From contig CALYLW010000336.1 of the NCBI GenBank assembly GCA_944989445.1, positions 806,291 through 870,290 of the forward strand: a DNA stretch of 64,000 nucleotides. Reading direction: 5' to 3'. Every line of letters begins with the position of its first letter. Position 1 is the stretch's first letter. Shown piece after piece: positions 23,871 to 60,696 of this stretch. The position numbers and the translations under genes were made by a program. The notes under the pieces are model-generated. The model did no database searches. It was not told where the DNA came from and saw only the letters and a program-made list of their open reading frames with translations. Source of the DNA: Ampullaceana balthica. Its lineage: Eukaryota > Mollusca > Gastropoda > Lymnaeidae.

Positions 23871-24224
23871 CCAGTTATTCCATTTTTATGCAAATTTCTA
23901 CATACCACAAACACAGATACTATATTATACTTAGCAAAATTAGCTGCGTTCTAATTCTAAACTTGAGTGAGGCGTCGGTCAGACATCTGTGCGGCCGCGC
24001 ACCCCAAAGGAACATAGTTCAGCAATCCTGTATTCTAGCATTAAAAGAAATAAAATACCAAGAAGTTGTATTGGTTTTTGTTGGGATTTAATTTTTTTGT
24101 GCCGCAGATTACAAATTCTTATAAAGTACATGTATATTTCCCTTATTATTGTTTTACACTAATTTACACCAAAAAATCAGAAAAAGGTGTTTTTAAAAAT
24201 TAACAGCTTTACAATTTCTGCATA

Positions 24225-25439
24225 CAGTTGTACCTTGGTAAACGTCTGCTTTGGTATAAGTCCAACTCGGTATACGTCCTGTTTGGACGCAAAACATTTT
24301 GCTTGGTATACGAACTTTGTTTGGAAGACGACCCGCGTGCTAGAACTTGTATGGGGTCGTCCATAAATGAAGTCACGCGATGTGGGCCAATCAAAATCAC
24401 AGGCCATTACAAAAAATTGCCTCCCTTAAATATGACGTCACAAAGTTTCGCCCCTCCCCCAGCCCCAATAAAAGACTTATTTCTTATTTGAAAATGAGCA
24501 TGTTTCAAGTAACTTTATTGTCATCTAAGTATGTATTTAGTTAAGTGTAAGGCTGAACTCTAATATCGTAACACGCGTGAATCCATCTAAAACGTAAATA
24601 AATAAATTGTAAGCAATCAAAGATTTAAGCTAAACTTTTATTTAAAGTTGCGCACTTTTAATGATACGTCACTGTTCTTAAAAACAACAACATAACACAA
24701 ATGCGCGACCCCCTCCTCCCGCCTAGATGCGTGACATCATTTATGGACGGTCCGTATGAGTCAAAATGATACATTGCGCATGCGTAGCGCGATACCCAAG
24801 TGCGTGAGTATGGCAGTTGCTACCATTCAGTGAACAATTCGTGCAATAACTATAAACTGTTACGTGATTTTGTGTTTCCTCGTAATTTATTTAAAATAGT
24901 AAATTTACTTATGAATTCTAAGAAAGTTAATGAGAGGAGCCAAGCAACGGAAAGAAAAATCGTTAGGATCTCCATGGATTTGAAAACAAATTGTTATATA
25001 GGATGAACAGGGCGTGCGTGTTCGGGACTTAATTGAAGCATGCCAATTATGACAATTTCTATGATTGTGAAAAAACAAGACTCTATTAAATGGGTAAATA
25101 GGGTAAAAAATCGAATAAAAACAAAGATGAGATCCATTAGATCATGTTGAAATATTGCTTCGGATCTGGATAACAGGAAAAGAGAAAACATTTTTTTTCT
25201 TCAGTTTTTGTTTTTTATTGAAGTATTTTAGTATGAAACAGTTTTTAAATTATTTAATACAACTACGTCAACAAATGTATAAATATATAAATAATAACAT
25301 GATTTTTTTCCATGGGAACGGATTAATCACGTCCCCTCTTTTTTCTTATAGTAAAAATACGTTTGGTATGCGTTGTTTTTTGGTATACGTCAAAAGGTCT
25401 GGAGTGGATTACGGACGTATATATACCGAGGTTCGACTG
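24225..25439. mobile_element. pogo/Tigger-like (Tc1/mariner superfamily) element, decayed
   Basis: The left end CAGTTGTACCTTGGTAAACG and the right end (reverse complement CAGTCGAACCTCGGTATATA) are imperfect inverted repeats. Both are flanked by TA (24223-24224 and 25440-25441), the Tc1/mariner target. An internal open frame (24800-25006) has KKVNERSQATERKIVR. A little downstream another frame gives TISMIVKKQDSIK, resembling the helix-turn-helix of Tigger transposases (STI..ILK.K..I). No catalytic domain remains. A separate MITE sits inside. Confidence 0.65.
24353..24754. mobile_element. MITE, nested in the Tigger-like element
   Basis: Begins GGGGTCGTCCATAAATGA and ends TCATTTATGGACGGTCCG, imperfect inverted repeats flanked by TAT on both sides. 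The internal sequence around GAAAATGAGCATGTTTCAA is the reverse complement of part of the copy at 50201, so both belong to one family of about 400 bp. No protein is encoded. Confidence 0.78.
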
Positions 25440-26649
25440 TATTATACTTGTTTTTTTTATACTCATTTATCGCACTGTTCTGTTTAAAATATTAATTTTG
25501 TTGACATTCTAAAAGATAAAATAAAATAATGAATAAAAAATAACAATAAAAAATGACATCCTTTATTTTTTAATTCCTATATCAAAGTATTTATTTAAAA
25601 CAGTAAAAAAATTAACTTTGACTTAACCGAAAATGCAACATTTTGGCCATTAACCCCACCTGCCTACTCTCGCAAACTTCTTATAAAGTAGACACTAGTC
25701 GAAGTTTTTTTTAATTTAAAGTTTCAAGATGGCTTGCGATATCCGCATTGTTGCGTCGTCACTTGTCACAGACTTGAGAAATAAAACTGCGCCGATTGAA
25801 TTCTTGTGTATGCGTTAGTTGTGCTGACCTTGAGAGTGACGGGACGATGTAATCAAGATCTCGACTTTAACAGCTCCGTCCATTGAAAAGGATAGACCAG
25901 GGATTCCCCTCGGCTGCATGAGTTACAATCTTTTCAACATGGCTACTGTCAGTGGGTCTCAAAATTTATTGAAGTAAATTATTGTTTTAACAAAATATAT
26001 GACAGAACAATTATAAGTACGTTCCGATTAACTCCGAATGCAGAGAATACACAACAAGAAACAACTTCTTTAATATTTTAAAAAGCTAATTTTCCATAAT
26101 ATTGTAACTCTCCTCCACTGAACGAATTTTGATATAAATTTTATAATATTCAGTAAAAATATTTCTTGTAATATGGTGTCTGTATAATAAAGTGTTTCAG
26201 CTACAAGTCATTTAAATTTTAATTTCCTTTTCTCCTTCAACTTAACATATTTGGTTCAACTATTTATAAAAACAGAGCTTAAATTCAGTAGTCAATCCCC
26301 ACATTAGGAATAGCAACTTTAAAAATACAAAAAACAATAATGAGTGCTCAAATAGGGCAAACTATCACAAAGCAAAGGGCTGTTAACACTCATGATTCGT
26401 CCAGAGTGACAGTGATCCTTTTCCATCACTGTCTGATTTCATTTGAATTGGGAATATTTTGTTTGGTGAGTTTGTGAGTGCATTTTAAAAAATAGACTAA
26501 ATTGTAGCATGAATGTGAGACTACTACAGTCATTTCTAGACTTTAAAGTCGTGCGGGGTTCATAGATTCGTTACGTTACATGTGTCATAAAAGCTCTTAC
26601 GTGTCGTTAGCTTTTTTATTTTTTTATTTATTGGCACTGAATAACGTCG
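25440..26649. other. no gene seen
   Basis: AT-rich intergenic sequence between the Tigger-like element and the CpG-rich block; no motif recognised. Confidence 0.5.
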
Positions 26650-26884
26650 TTAACTGACCTCTAGCTTCCACACCACGTGACTCTCATGTTGTTTGGAGTG
26701 GCTAGGAGTAAAGAAAAAAGGCGGAGGAGTCACTTGTGACGTCGTCGCTGGTCACTGGTCTGAGAGAGGTGGTGCTCTCTTGATGGGGGAGGGAGGGTGG
26801 GGCAAAACGCGCGGGTCCTGGAAGTCAAGTCGGGCCCCCGGGGACGCGGCCGGGGAGTTTGTTAATTTCGCTCTGTGCTGAACC
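26650..26884 (+). promoter_or_regulatory. candidate CpG-rich promoter/5' leader
   Basis: The block has far higher G+C and CpG density than its surroundings (CGCGCGGGTCC, CCCCGGGGACGCGGCCGGGG). It sits directly before an ATG and a strong splice donor. That is what the promoter and first exon of a broadly expressed gene could look like. Assignment to the HSPA12-like gene 3.4 kb downstream rests on position and orientation only. Confidence 0.35.
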
Positions 26885-26913
26885 ATGAAAACGTCGCCCC
26901 CCTTGAAAGCCAG
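26885..26913 (+). CDS. candidate first coding exon or uORF of the HSPA12-like gene
   Basis: ATG followed by KTSPPLKA and an excellent donor (GCCAG|GTATGT), leaving in phase 2. Spliced to an acceptor at 30217 (AGCACAG), it would join in frame with the 30273 ATG and add about 29 residues. Spliced to the better acceptor at 30249 (CCTTTCCATTCTATAG), the frame closes at TGA 30263-30265 and the ATG becomes a short upstream ORF. RNA is needed to choose. Confidence 0.3.
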
Positions 26914-27323
26914 GTATGTAGACCAGACGTTCGTGGGATTGTTACGCTGCGACATTTTTTGTCATCTCTATTGTGTTTTACTCGGGTACGGTGTAGTCAA
27001 CAATTTATCACAGAGGAATGGTGTATTGTTGGTTTTAATGTGTGGCTGGTTATCAAATCAAACCAATTAGTGAAATCATAGAAATCATGGTAGGCAACTG
27101 ATTGTGATACTTGTCTAATTTTTTTTAAAGTGTACGTGTTATAATTGTCCTATCACTCAGAATGTCAAAATTAAAAAAAAAGTGTTTTAATCCTTATAAA
27201 AATGATACATTTCTTAGCTCTGGATCAGTACAGCTTACAGTTTTTTTTTATTTTATTTTTTATTTTTTTTAAAATTTGAAGTTTGTGTCTTGATTCAGAA
27301 AAAAAAATTATTGTATCTATACC

Positions 27324-27503
27324 CAGGGCCGTCTTAACGCATAGGCCCGATGGGCATTTGCCCGGGGGCCCACGAGCATAGGGGCCCCATGGGAATATGT
27401 TTATTTATATATATTATCTATATTAAGTTTTTTTTATTCCTGCGGGGAGGGGCCAACACTATTTCTTTGCCCGGGGGCCCAACCCGGTGTAAAGACGGCT
27501 CTG
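27324..27503. mobile_element. hAT-type MITE with 8-bp target duplication
   Basis: Starts CAGGGCCGTCTTAACGC and ends GTAAAGACGGCTCTG, inverted repeats with mismatches. It is flanked by a perfect 8-bp duplication TCTATACC (27316-27323 and 27504-27511). An 8-bp duplication with CAGRG ends is the hAT signature. It is 180 bp with no coding capacity. Confidence 0.85.
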
Positions 27504-30212
27504 TCTATACCCTGTCATTTTCATTGACGTTTAATGACGTGCTTTATATATTGTGTATCAAAAATCGATTGATAAGAGGTTCTCTAACCCTTGTGAATAG
27601 GGGCATAAAGTGAAGTACAAAAACAAAAAAAGAGGTTCTCAACCCGAGGTGTCCATATTGAGATAAGATGTCCTCAAGAACTCTAATAAAATAATGCTAT
27701 TTATTTAAATGAAAGGTAGTAAGGAAACATGAGATGTTTTTCTTATTGTGAGAATCTCTTTACAATTAATGAATTACGAATATGATTTACGAAATGCAAG
27801 TCTTCATATAAACGTGATACTTTATTGTAGGTGTTAATTCCGCATAAAGAACATTATACACCAAAATATCCAATTTACGTTTTTATTACACTATTTAATC
27901 ATCAAATTTACAGTGGGTATGCGCGTTTAGGTAAAAAAAAATGTGTTTTAAAATTCTAGAAATGATAATGCAAAATTATAATAAAAATATAATAATAATA
28001 ATATTATTATTAGTTATGTATAATATATCAGTCCAGTATATTCTAGTTATATACGTGAAATGATTATATTAATTCCAAAACTGTACCAGACCCCAGTAGT
28101 GTGACGCCCTCATCCTACTTCAAACTCAGGTCTGACTTCACCAATGTCAGCTCACACAACGACGCCTTAGTTTTACACAAGGAGCTTAGCAATGGCGTAG
28201 TTTTTATGCCCTAATTCTCAGGCTGCGACCACATTTCTGTTTTATTATCAACATTGATAACTAACGCAGTATCACGGCCAGCACTCCTTTAAAACTAAAG
28301 GGAATTTATTGACTTCTTCAAGTTTAGTAGTTGCTCTTTAAGAATCGTAAATACAATGGAATAATGTCAATAAAAAGTAATTGTTTGGTAGTTTAAAACG
28401 AGTGTCTTCAGGGGTGTATCCACACAAAAAAATTTTTTGAAAGGTTATTTAAATTTACAGTCCTCGCAAAGATAGGATGCTTCTTCAGGTAAATATTCTA
28501 ATTAACTAATTATTTTTTCATTGTGGGAGGGAAGTTGGCTAGCACCGCATTGTGCACCCAACAGTCAATACGCCTCTGGGTGTGTGGTTGTGGGGAGGGG
28601 GCACTATATACTCAAGGAGAAAATACGCCTTCTACCAATGAAACACGCGGATCTAGAACTCCCCGTGGTAACACTCCTGTATGAGGCTTTAGTGTGGCAA
28701 GTCGAAGTGAATAGACTAAAAACACAATCGTGGAACGGAGGACAAGAGGAACCAGAGCGTAGCAGAATTATTCGACATTCCAAGAGGGAAAACTCTTGCT
28801 CATATCTTGAGTGGTGATAGGAGCAGCGGGTGCCTAACCTTTTGACAATTGGGCCTCTGTGACAGTTGCCCTCTGTGACAGTTGGCCTCGTGTGATAGTT
28901 GACCCCAGAGGTGAACTTTATGCTAGCAATTTTAAGTGTTTACAAGTCGCGTTTACTTTTTTGCCGTGTAGGGCGCTTTATTTGAAGGCTATTCCATCCT
29001 GTGTTGTTTTTTTTTAACGGATATTCGCGTTACAATTGTAAACATGTCTATAGAAGCCCATGCGATTACCAGATGGTTAATATCAGATTAAATCAAAGAA
29101 ATATTTTTCTAATTAAATAAAGTTAAAGTGAAATATTTTTTTAAGGATTTAAAGAACTGAAAAAAGAAGGCTAATTAAGTATTGATCAGTATAAATTTAA
29201 AGTTAATTAAGCTAAGTTTTACGGTTACTATTGTCTTCATCATGTCTTTATTCAAATATTAAGTAAATTTCGATGTAAATATATGGAACATTTTAGTTTT
29301 CTCCAGCCGAAATTTAGTTCTTAAAATATATATATACTGTATATATATATAATATTATATATATATATATATCTTTGTTCTTAGTGATTGATTATTATTG
29401 TTTAATACATTAATCTAAACACTAAACGTGCGGTTGCTTAGGATTTCTAAAGGATAAGTTAGGATTTATACATACATATTGTGAATAACTTAGTGAGTTC
29501 TATTTTTAATTGATATTTTAGTTAGAATCATCAACAAATTGTGTCAGGTCTGTGTGACGTATAGTGTACGTTTTTTTTTAAATGAACATTGTGTAATGAT
29601 TCCATAAGTGATTGTGTGAATCGGACTTTATCGGAGTGTATTTGTGTGTGTGTGTGTGTTGTACGAGAATTAGTTTGAGCGTGTATGTGAGTGTTTGAGT
29701 GAGTGAGTGTTTTATTGCATTTCGTTCTCTTCATGCGTCTTTGCGTATTTATGTGAATGTATGTGAGTGTGGTGTGTGTTCGTGAGCAAATCCTATCATG
29801 AAAGGTTTTTTCTTTGAACCAAACTTTTTTAGTCTATGCCAGCATTGATTCATATTGAATTTCACACATGCATTGTGTCACAACTGAGTGATGTCTTTTT
29901 TTCAGCACCATTGTCCTTGACATTTTATTCCTTTTTACTTTGACAAATATTACTACTCTAATCCTCAGAAACGCATCCGGAATTCGTCACGTTCGACTCA
30001 AAATTTCATGTTGTTCTTTTTTCCACCCGTGGCTTCCAAAGCTATACTATAACCTCAAATTTCATGGCCGAGATTATAGGAGGACCTATTTGAATCACGC
30101 CCCATGGTCACCTGAAAGTGAGATCTCGCTACTCAACATAGAAATCTGACGAAGGACCTACTGTTAATCAGAGACGTTATTGTAAAACATGAACACTGCG
30201 TCAACACGCTAG
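27504..30212. other. no gene recognised; possible 5' intron
   Basis: AT-rich DNA. A short tandem repeat of TGTGACAGTTG lies at about 28846-28907, TA-rich tracts at 29325-29375, and a GT microsatellite at 29645-29660. The open frame at 28521-28817 has no recognised motif. If the exon at 26885 belongs to the HSPA12-like gene, this is its first intron. Confidence 0.4.
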
Positions 30213-30272
30213 CACAGATGTAACCTCATCGTACCTTTCCATTCTATAGTCATCTCAAAACGTGATTTAACA

Positions 30273-56370
<26,098 letters not shown>

Positions 56371-59300
56371 AACTGGGATTATAACCAAATTGCAATAGAA
56401 AAATAATGAGACTGATATTAGCAAGGAATTTTCCTATTGTAAATACATTAGTTTCCCAAGAACAAATGCTATTGGGTTATTTTTCAATGATTACCTTAGT
56501 AATACCCTATAATTCTTTACCTAAATATACATCACCATCAAGAGCGACCTTTGGGGGTGGCAGCTGGGGCAATCGCCCCAGGCCCCGCGCTTCAGACTTA
56601 AGACTATAATTTAGTAACAAAAGAGCCGGCAGATATTGCAATACTGGGGTTGCGCAAGAATTGATCTAATCTAGGGGGCCCCGCGGGGTCATTGTTGCAC
56701 CAGGCCTCGCGCGTACTTAACGCCGCCTTTGATCACCATTTTTTTATAATTACATCATTTTCATTCTTTTGTTAACTGTATGGTAACTATAAAACCTTAT
56801 TTAGGAAAACACTTTTAAAAAGTGATTTTTCTCTAGATGTAGCTGCAATGATTTATTCCCTAAGGCATTGAAATGTAAATACTATATTAATAGGTAAAGA
56901 ATATTATCTCTACCTAAATATTTATTACTATTATTTAATAATTACATTTTTTATTTCTTGTATTAACTTTATGGTACCTACAAAATATTTAGGAAATCAC
57001 TTATATATTTTATTAAAACCGCATTATGTGTTGGCCCCTATAACTTATTCCCTGAAATATTAAATTGTAAATATGATTTTCATTCTTTATGGCAGAAACA
57101 CATTTAAATCTATTTTATTTTTACATTCATATTAATCATGTTACATTTTTTTAAATCTTTGAACCCAGTCTTTTTTCAGAAGTTAATTTTGGAAAATACT
57201 GGTGCATAAAGAAAGTAAAGAGTTAAATGAGACTACTTACACTGTAGCATTCTTTTTCCATGTACTTAGTTGTATTTGTATTTCTTTTGAGTAAAGAAAG
57301 CGTGATAAGTAAAACCAATTTTAATAACATATATTATTGTGTTCTTTTGTTTTTTAAGCATTCAGTAATGTGCATTTATCTTCTGGCATTTCTTCAAATG
57401 TACAAAAATTTGTATTAAGTTTTGCATAATTTTACAGCAAACGGTAATCCAAGTTTTGAAATGGTACCTGATGATAAAATATACTAAGCTTGATGTTCTT
57501 TACTTTTCATGACATAGCAATTACATCTTAAGAAAATGAAACTGCAGATGACAAGGATGTGTTTGTTTTTAAGCCTTTGATTTTGTAATTGTAAATATAA
57601 TGGTTTGCACCTTCAGGTCACAAGTGTTATGCAATGTTTAATATTTGCCATTGTGTTTTTTTGTATCTTGAGGTAGTTATAACCTTTTATTTTATAATTA
57701 AAATGTAAAATAATTACACATTTTTAAGTGGAAGTATTAGATTAAAAGCTATATGAAAGCTAGTCCATTGTCATAGTGTAAAGGGAAAAAGTTATGACTT
57801 AATGAAGTAAGTTGGTGTGTATGTAACTATTTATAAATGTAAATTTTACACATATACAGATATTAAAGTTTACTCCATTATTTCAATATTGTTTTTTTAT
57901 TGAATATCTATGACAGGACTTCAGACAAAATACTTTACTGTTGTTATATTCAAAATGGAAGCAATGACAATGATTTTTGTAATTTTACTCAATCCTTATT
58001 GAAAATTATTCATAGCCCCTCGATAAATCACACTAAAAAGAATTTAAACCTCACCATCTAACATGCAAACTGATTTTAATACACTTTATATACAATACTG
58101 TAATTAACCAACTTAAACTCAATTCCTAGTCAAAATCTACATATATAATACAGTAAGTGGAGTTTCAATCAAAATGTAATTTGTGAATTTAGATTTCAAT
58201 ATCAAGTAAAGAGCAGTTAAATCTCATTTTAAACAATACAAATTAGCCCCTCATTATCACTCAAGTTGAACAATAATTGAGCTGTATAAAGATTTTACAG
58301 ATAACTACAAAACACAGTTAAGTTACCTCTTGTTTATTATCACAAATGAGAACCCATCTTAAGGGCATATTATACATTAAATGAAAATATTTACACAATG
58401 AATTTACAATAATTCCGTTTATGGATATGGATAAGATCATGCAAACTTTCCACTCAAACAGTACACACTTTCATAAACCAAATAAAAAACACCAAAATAT
58501 ATCTCCAAGTATTGTGTTACATCTAACTATCAGTAAACTGCAAATAATTGATACAAATAGATAAAAACTTTAATTCTTAACCCCAAAAAATGGCAGCAAA
58601 AACATATTAGTTATACCCTGACATGTCAAGGCTTTCATATTTAAAATTAGGATGTTAATCTGAGGCCTAAAATAGTTTAAAAGATATTCACTTAATCTAA
58701 ATTAATACAAACTATTAGTTACTGTCGGAGTCTCAATCCAAGTACTCAAAAACTAATGAGATTGGAATGTCAAATGTACAGGAGTCAAAAAAAAATATAT
58801 AAAAACTGGTAACAGAATTGAGGGAAGGGGGAGAGAAGGAGTGAGGACACAGGAGCCTAAAATCATAACAGTCAGGTCCAGTTCAAATTAATCCGTTAAA
58901 TGGAGCAATTTAGTCATGGAATCCTTGCAGATGCATTCAAAACCTTTAAATAATGCTGCATACATTATGGCTAGCAAACCCTTTTCAACCTTAAAAGTAT
59001 TGTATGCACTTAGACTGATTTGCATTGCTAAAAAAATGTAAAAAAATTAAAGTTCAGATTAAAATAAGGTCTAAACAATTTAATTAAACTTCACAAAAGC
59101 ACATGTTACTGATCCATTATTATTCAATATTAACAACTGAACTACACATTTAAGCTTTTTTGTAAAAGTAGATCCTTCTTGGTTATAACTTTTCAATGAT
59201 GTTTAGGCCATGGTTCTTCTGAAATAAGGTTGGAACAAAAAAATTGTTAAAAATCAATAAAATTAGACTAACATATAATTTGGGCTTGAATTTACACACT

Positions 59301-59486
59301 TAGAGCCCCAGCTAGTACCTCTGGACTTGTTCAGAAGTACCACATAACATATTGTAAGCGACACTCTCCTGCCATGCAGGGAAAAAAAGTCAACAAAGCC
59401 AAGCTGCAGTGCCAGTAGATCAAGCCCATGAAGGGGTTTAACCTCTGAGAGGGCAGTTTTATGTCCTCACCTGAATCTCTAACCTC
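56371..59486. other. convergent 3' region between HSPA12-like and V-ATPase e genes
   Basis: 3'-flanking DNA shared by two converging genes. Weak ATTAAA signals at 57741 and 57862 (plus) and AATAAA on the minus strand at 58332-58337 are possible polyadenylation sites. One hAT-type MITE lies at 56539. The rest is AT-rich without coding signal. Confidence 0.5.
56539..56731. mobile_element. hAT-type MITE with 8-bp target duplication
   Basis: Starts CAAGAGCGACCTTTGG and ends AACGCCGCCTTTG (inverted repeats with mismatches). It is flanked by perfect ATCACCAT duplications (56531-56538 and 56732-56739). 193 bp, GC-rich, non-coding. It sits about 170 bp after the HSPA12-like stop codon, so probably in the 3' UTR. 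Confidence 0.82.
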
Positions 59487-59530
59487 TCAACTAAAATTCA
59501 TATTTTTGGAACAAAATATATACCAGTGTC
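59487..59530 (-). CDS. V-ATPase e terminal exon
   Basis: Acceptor (minus strand) TATTCTATCTTTTAG. GA completes a Gly codon, then HWYIFCSKNMNFS and TGA. Little can be checked by homology because this tail is variable, but phase and splice site fit. Confidence 0.55.
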
Positions 59531-60209
59531 CTAAAAGATAGAATATCAATCTTTGAACTTACCATCATACCATTCCATCAGAATCATGCGTATAAGACCA
59601 GTGTGAAGTTGTGGACCAATCAGTGGATTTAGTTGTGCAATGAAAGTCACTATCCAGCTAAAAAATATTCAATTTTACAAAAACTAAATCAAAATTTTCA
59701 GGTAATTAATATTAAATATTTACTGAAGAATGCCTTGGAAATACTAAGGCTGGATATTTAAGATTAGGCCCACCAATTAACATGGAATAAGCCTCATAAA
59801 AGAGAGAGTCATTGGTCATTGATTTTTTTTTCTCCATAAAAATGATTGTAAAGGTATGTTTATACAATTTTAATGGTTGTGTGAAAGCAGATTAGGAAAT
59901 CGCTTTTTTTTTAATTTATAATTTATTTTTAGCACATTTATTAATAAATATTCTTAACAAACTGCATATATATAATTACAAGACATGTATAGTCTTTCCC
60001 CAAGTAACATGTTTTTTTTTAGCTCTAATCTATTTTATGGCACTTATAAAAATAAATTAGGTATAAAGCAGAAAAGTGAAAACAAAAAGCTTAATTAGAA
60101 ATGAGCATATGAAACTCCAAGATTAAAAATAATTGATACACTTAGACTATATAAAACTTACAAAATGCAACAACAGACTGCAGTTAGGATGAGACAGATC
60201 TGCACTATG
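59487..60209 (-). CDS. V-type proton ATPase subunit e, 3' portion
   Basis: Minus-strand exons 60162-60209, 59563-59657 and 59487-59530 join in frame (phases 2 and 1) and end at TGA 59487-59489. The product includes LILTAVCCCIFWIVTFIAQL followed by NPLIGPQL, the hallmark second transmembrane helix and loop of V-ATPase subunit e (ATP6V0E1/2, Drosophila VhaM9.7, yeast Vma9). Subunit e is a small hydrophobic Vo-sector protein of about 80-90 residues. The tail (HTGLIRMILMEWYDGHWYIF...) is divergent. The first exon, with the first helix and a PKGP-like motif, was not found. It may lie upstream of the nested transposons, or outside the window. Confidence 0.75.
59563..59657 (-). CDS. V-ATPase e exon with NPLIGPQL
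   Basis: Acceptor TATTTTTTAG and donor GTAAGT on the minus strand. Encodes WIVTFIAQLNPLIGPQL and a short amphipathic stretch. This is the diagnostic exon of the gene. Confidence 0.8.
60162..60209 (-). CDS. V-ATPase e exon, second membrane helix
   Basis: A 48-nt exon between TATTATTTCAG and GTAAGT on the minus strand, entering and leaving in phase 2. Encodes IVQICLILTAVCCCI, which aligns with the VIITMLVTCSVCCYLFW region of human subunit e. Confidence 0.72.
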
Positions 60210-60696
60210 CTGAAATAATATAATAAGTTTTAATTGTTAAAAAATGGTATTAGCATTTAAGAGGTTGCTTAAAAAAGAATAATTTCAATTATAAACTGAT
60301 CTTACATTGTTAATATGAAATGTATAAAATAAAACGTGACAAAAGTCTCCAAGTTTTCAATAGACTGGTCTCTTGTTGCAAGCCTTAGCCACCAACAGAA
60401 AAGTATATCAGACAAAGAAATTGAAAGATGTGATATACATGCAAAACCTCCACTTTATCTATTGGCCCGGACATACTGAAACTTACAAAAATAACCAATG
60501 CAAAAAAAATTAAAAACTCCAATTTTTCTGTATCTATTCTCATTTCCCAGTTCTATTCTAAATTTAAAATATTAATAAAGCACCAGCCTACTTAATATTT
60601 AAGTCAAAACATTGAGTCATTTCACTGAAAATTTGTCACCTTATATCATATTTCCATATTACTGAATAATTAATTTGATACTTAGACTATACTTAT

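Noticed and set aside
28521..28817. 98-codon plus-strand frame upstream of the HSPA12-like gene
   Set aside because: No motif, no acceptor/donor pair fitting the next exon, and ordinary composition.
60307..60480. Exon-like minus-strand piece ending in a GTAAGA donor before the V-ATPase e exon
   Set aside because: Its phase fits, but the peptide (YFIHFILT) does not resemble the PKGP-containing segment expected before the second helix, and an upstream stop limits it.
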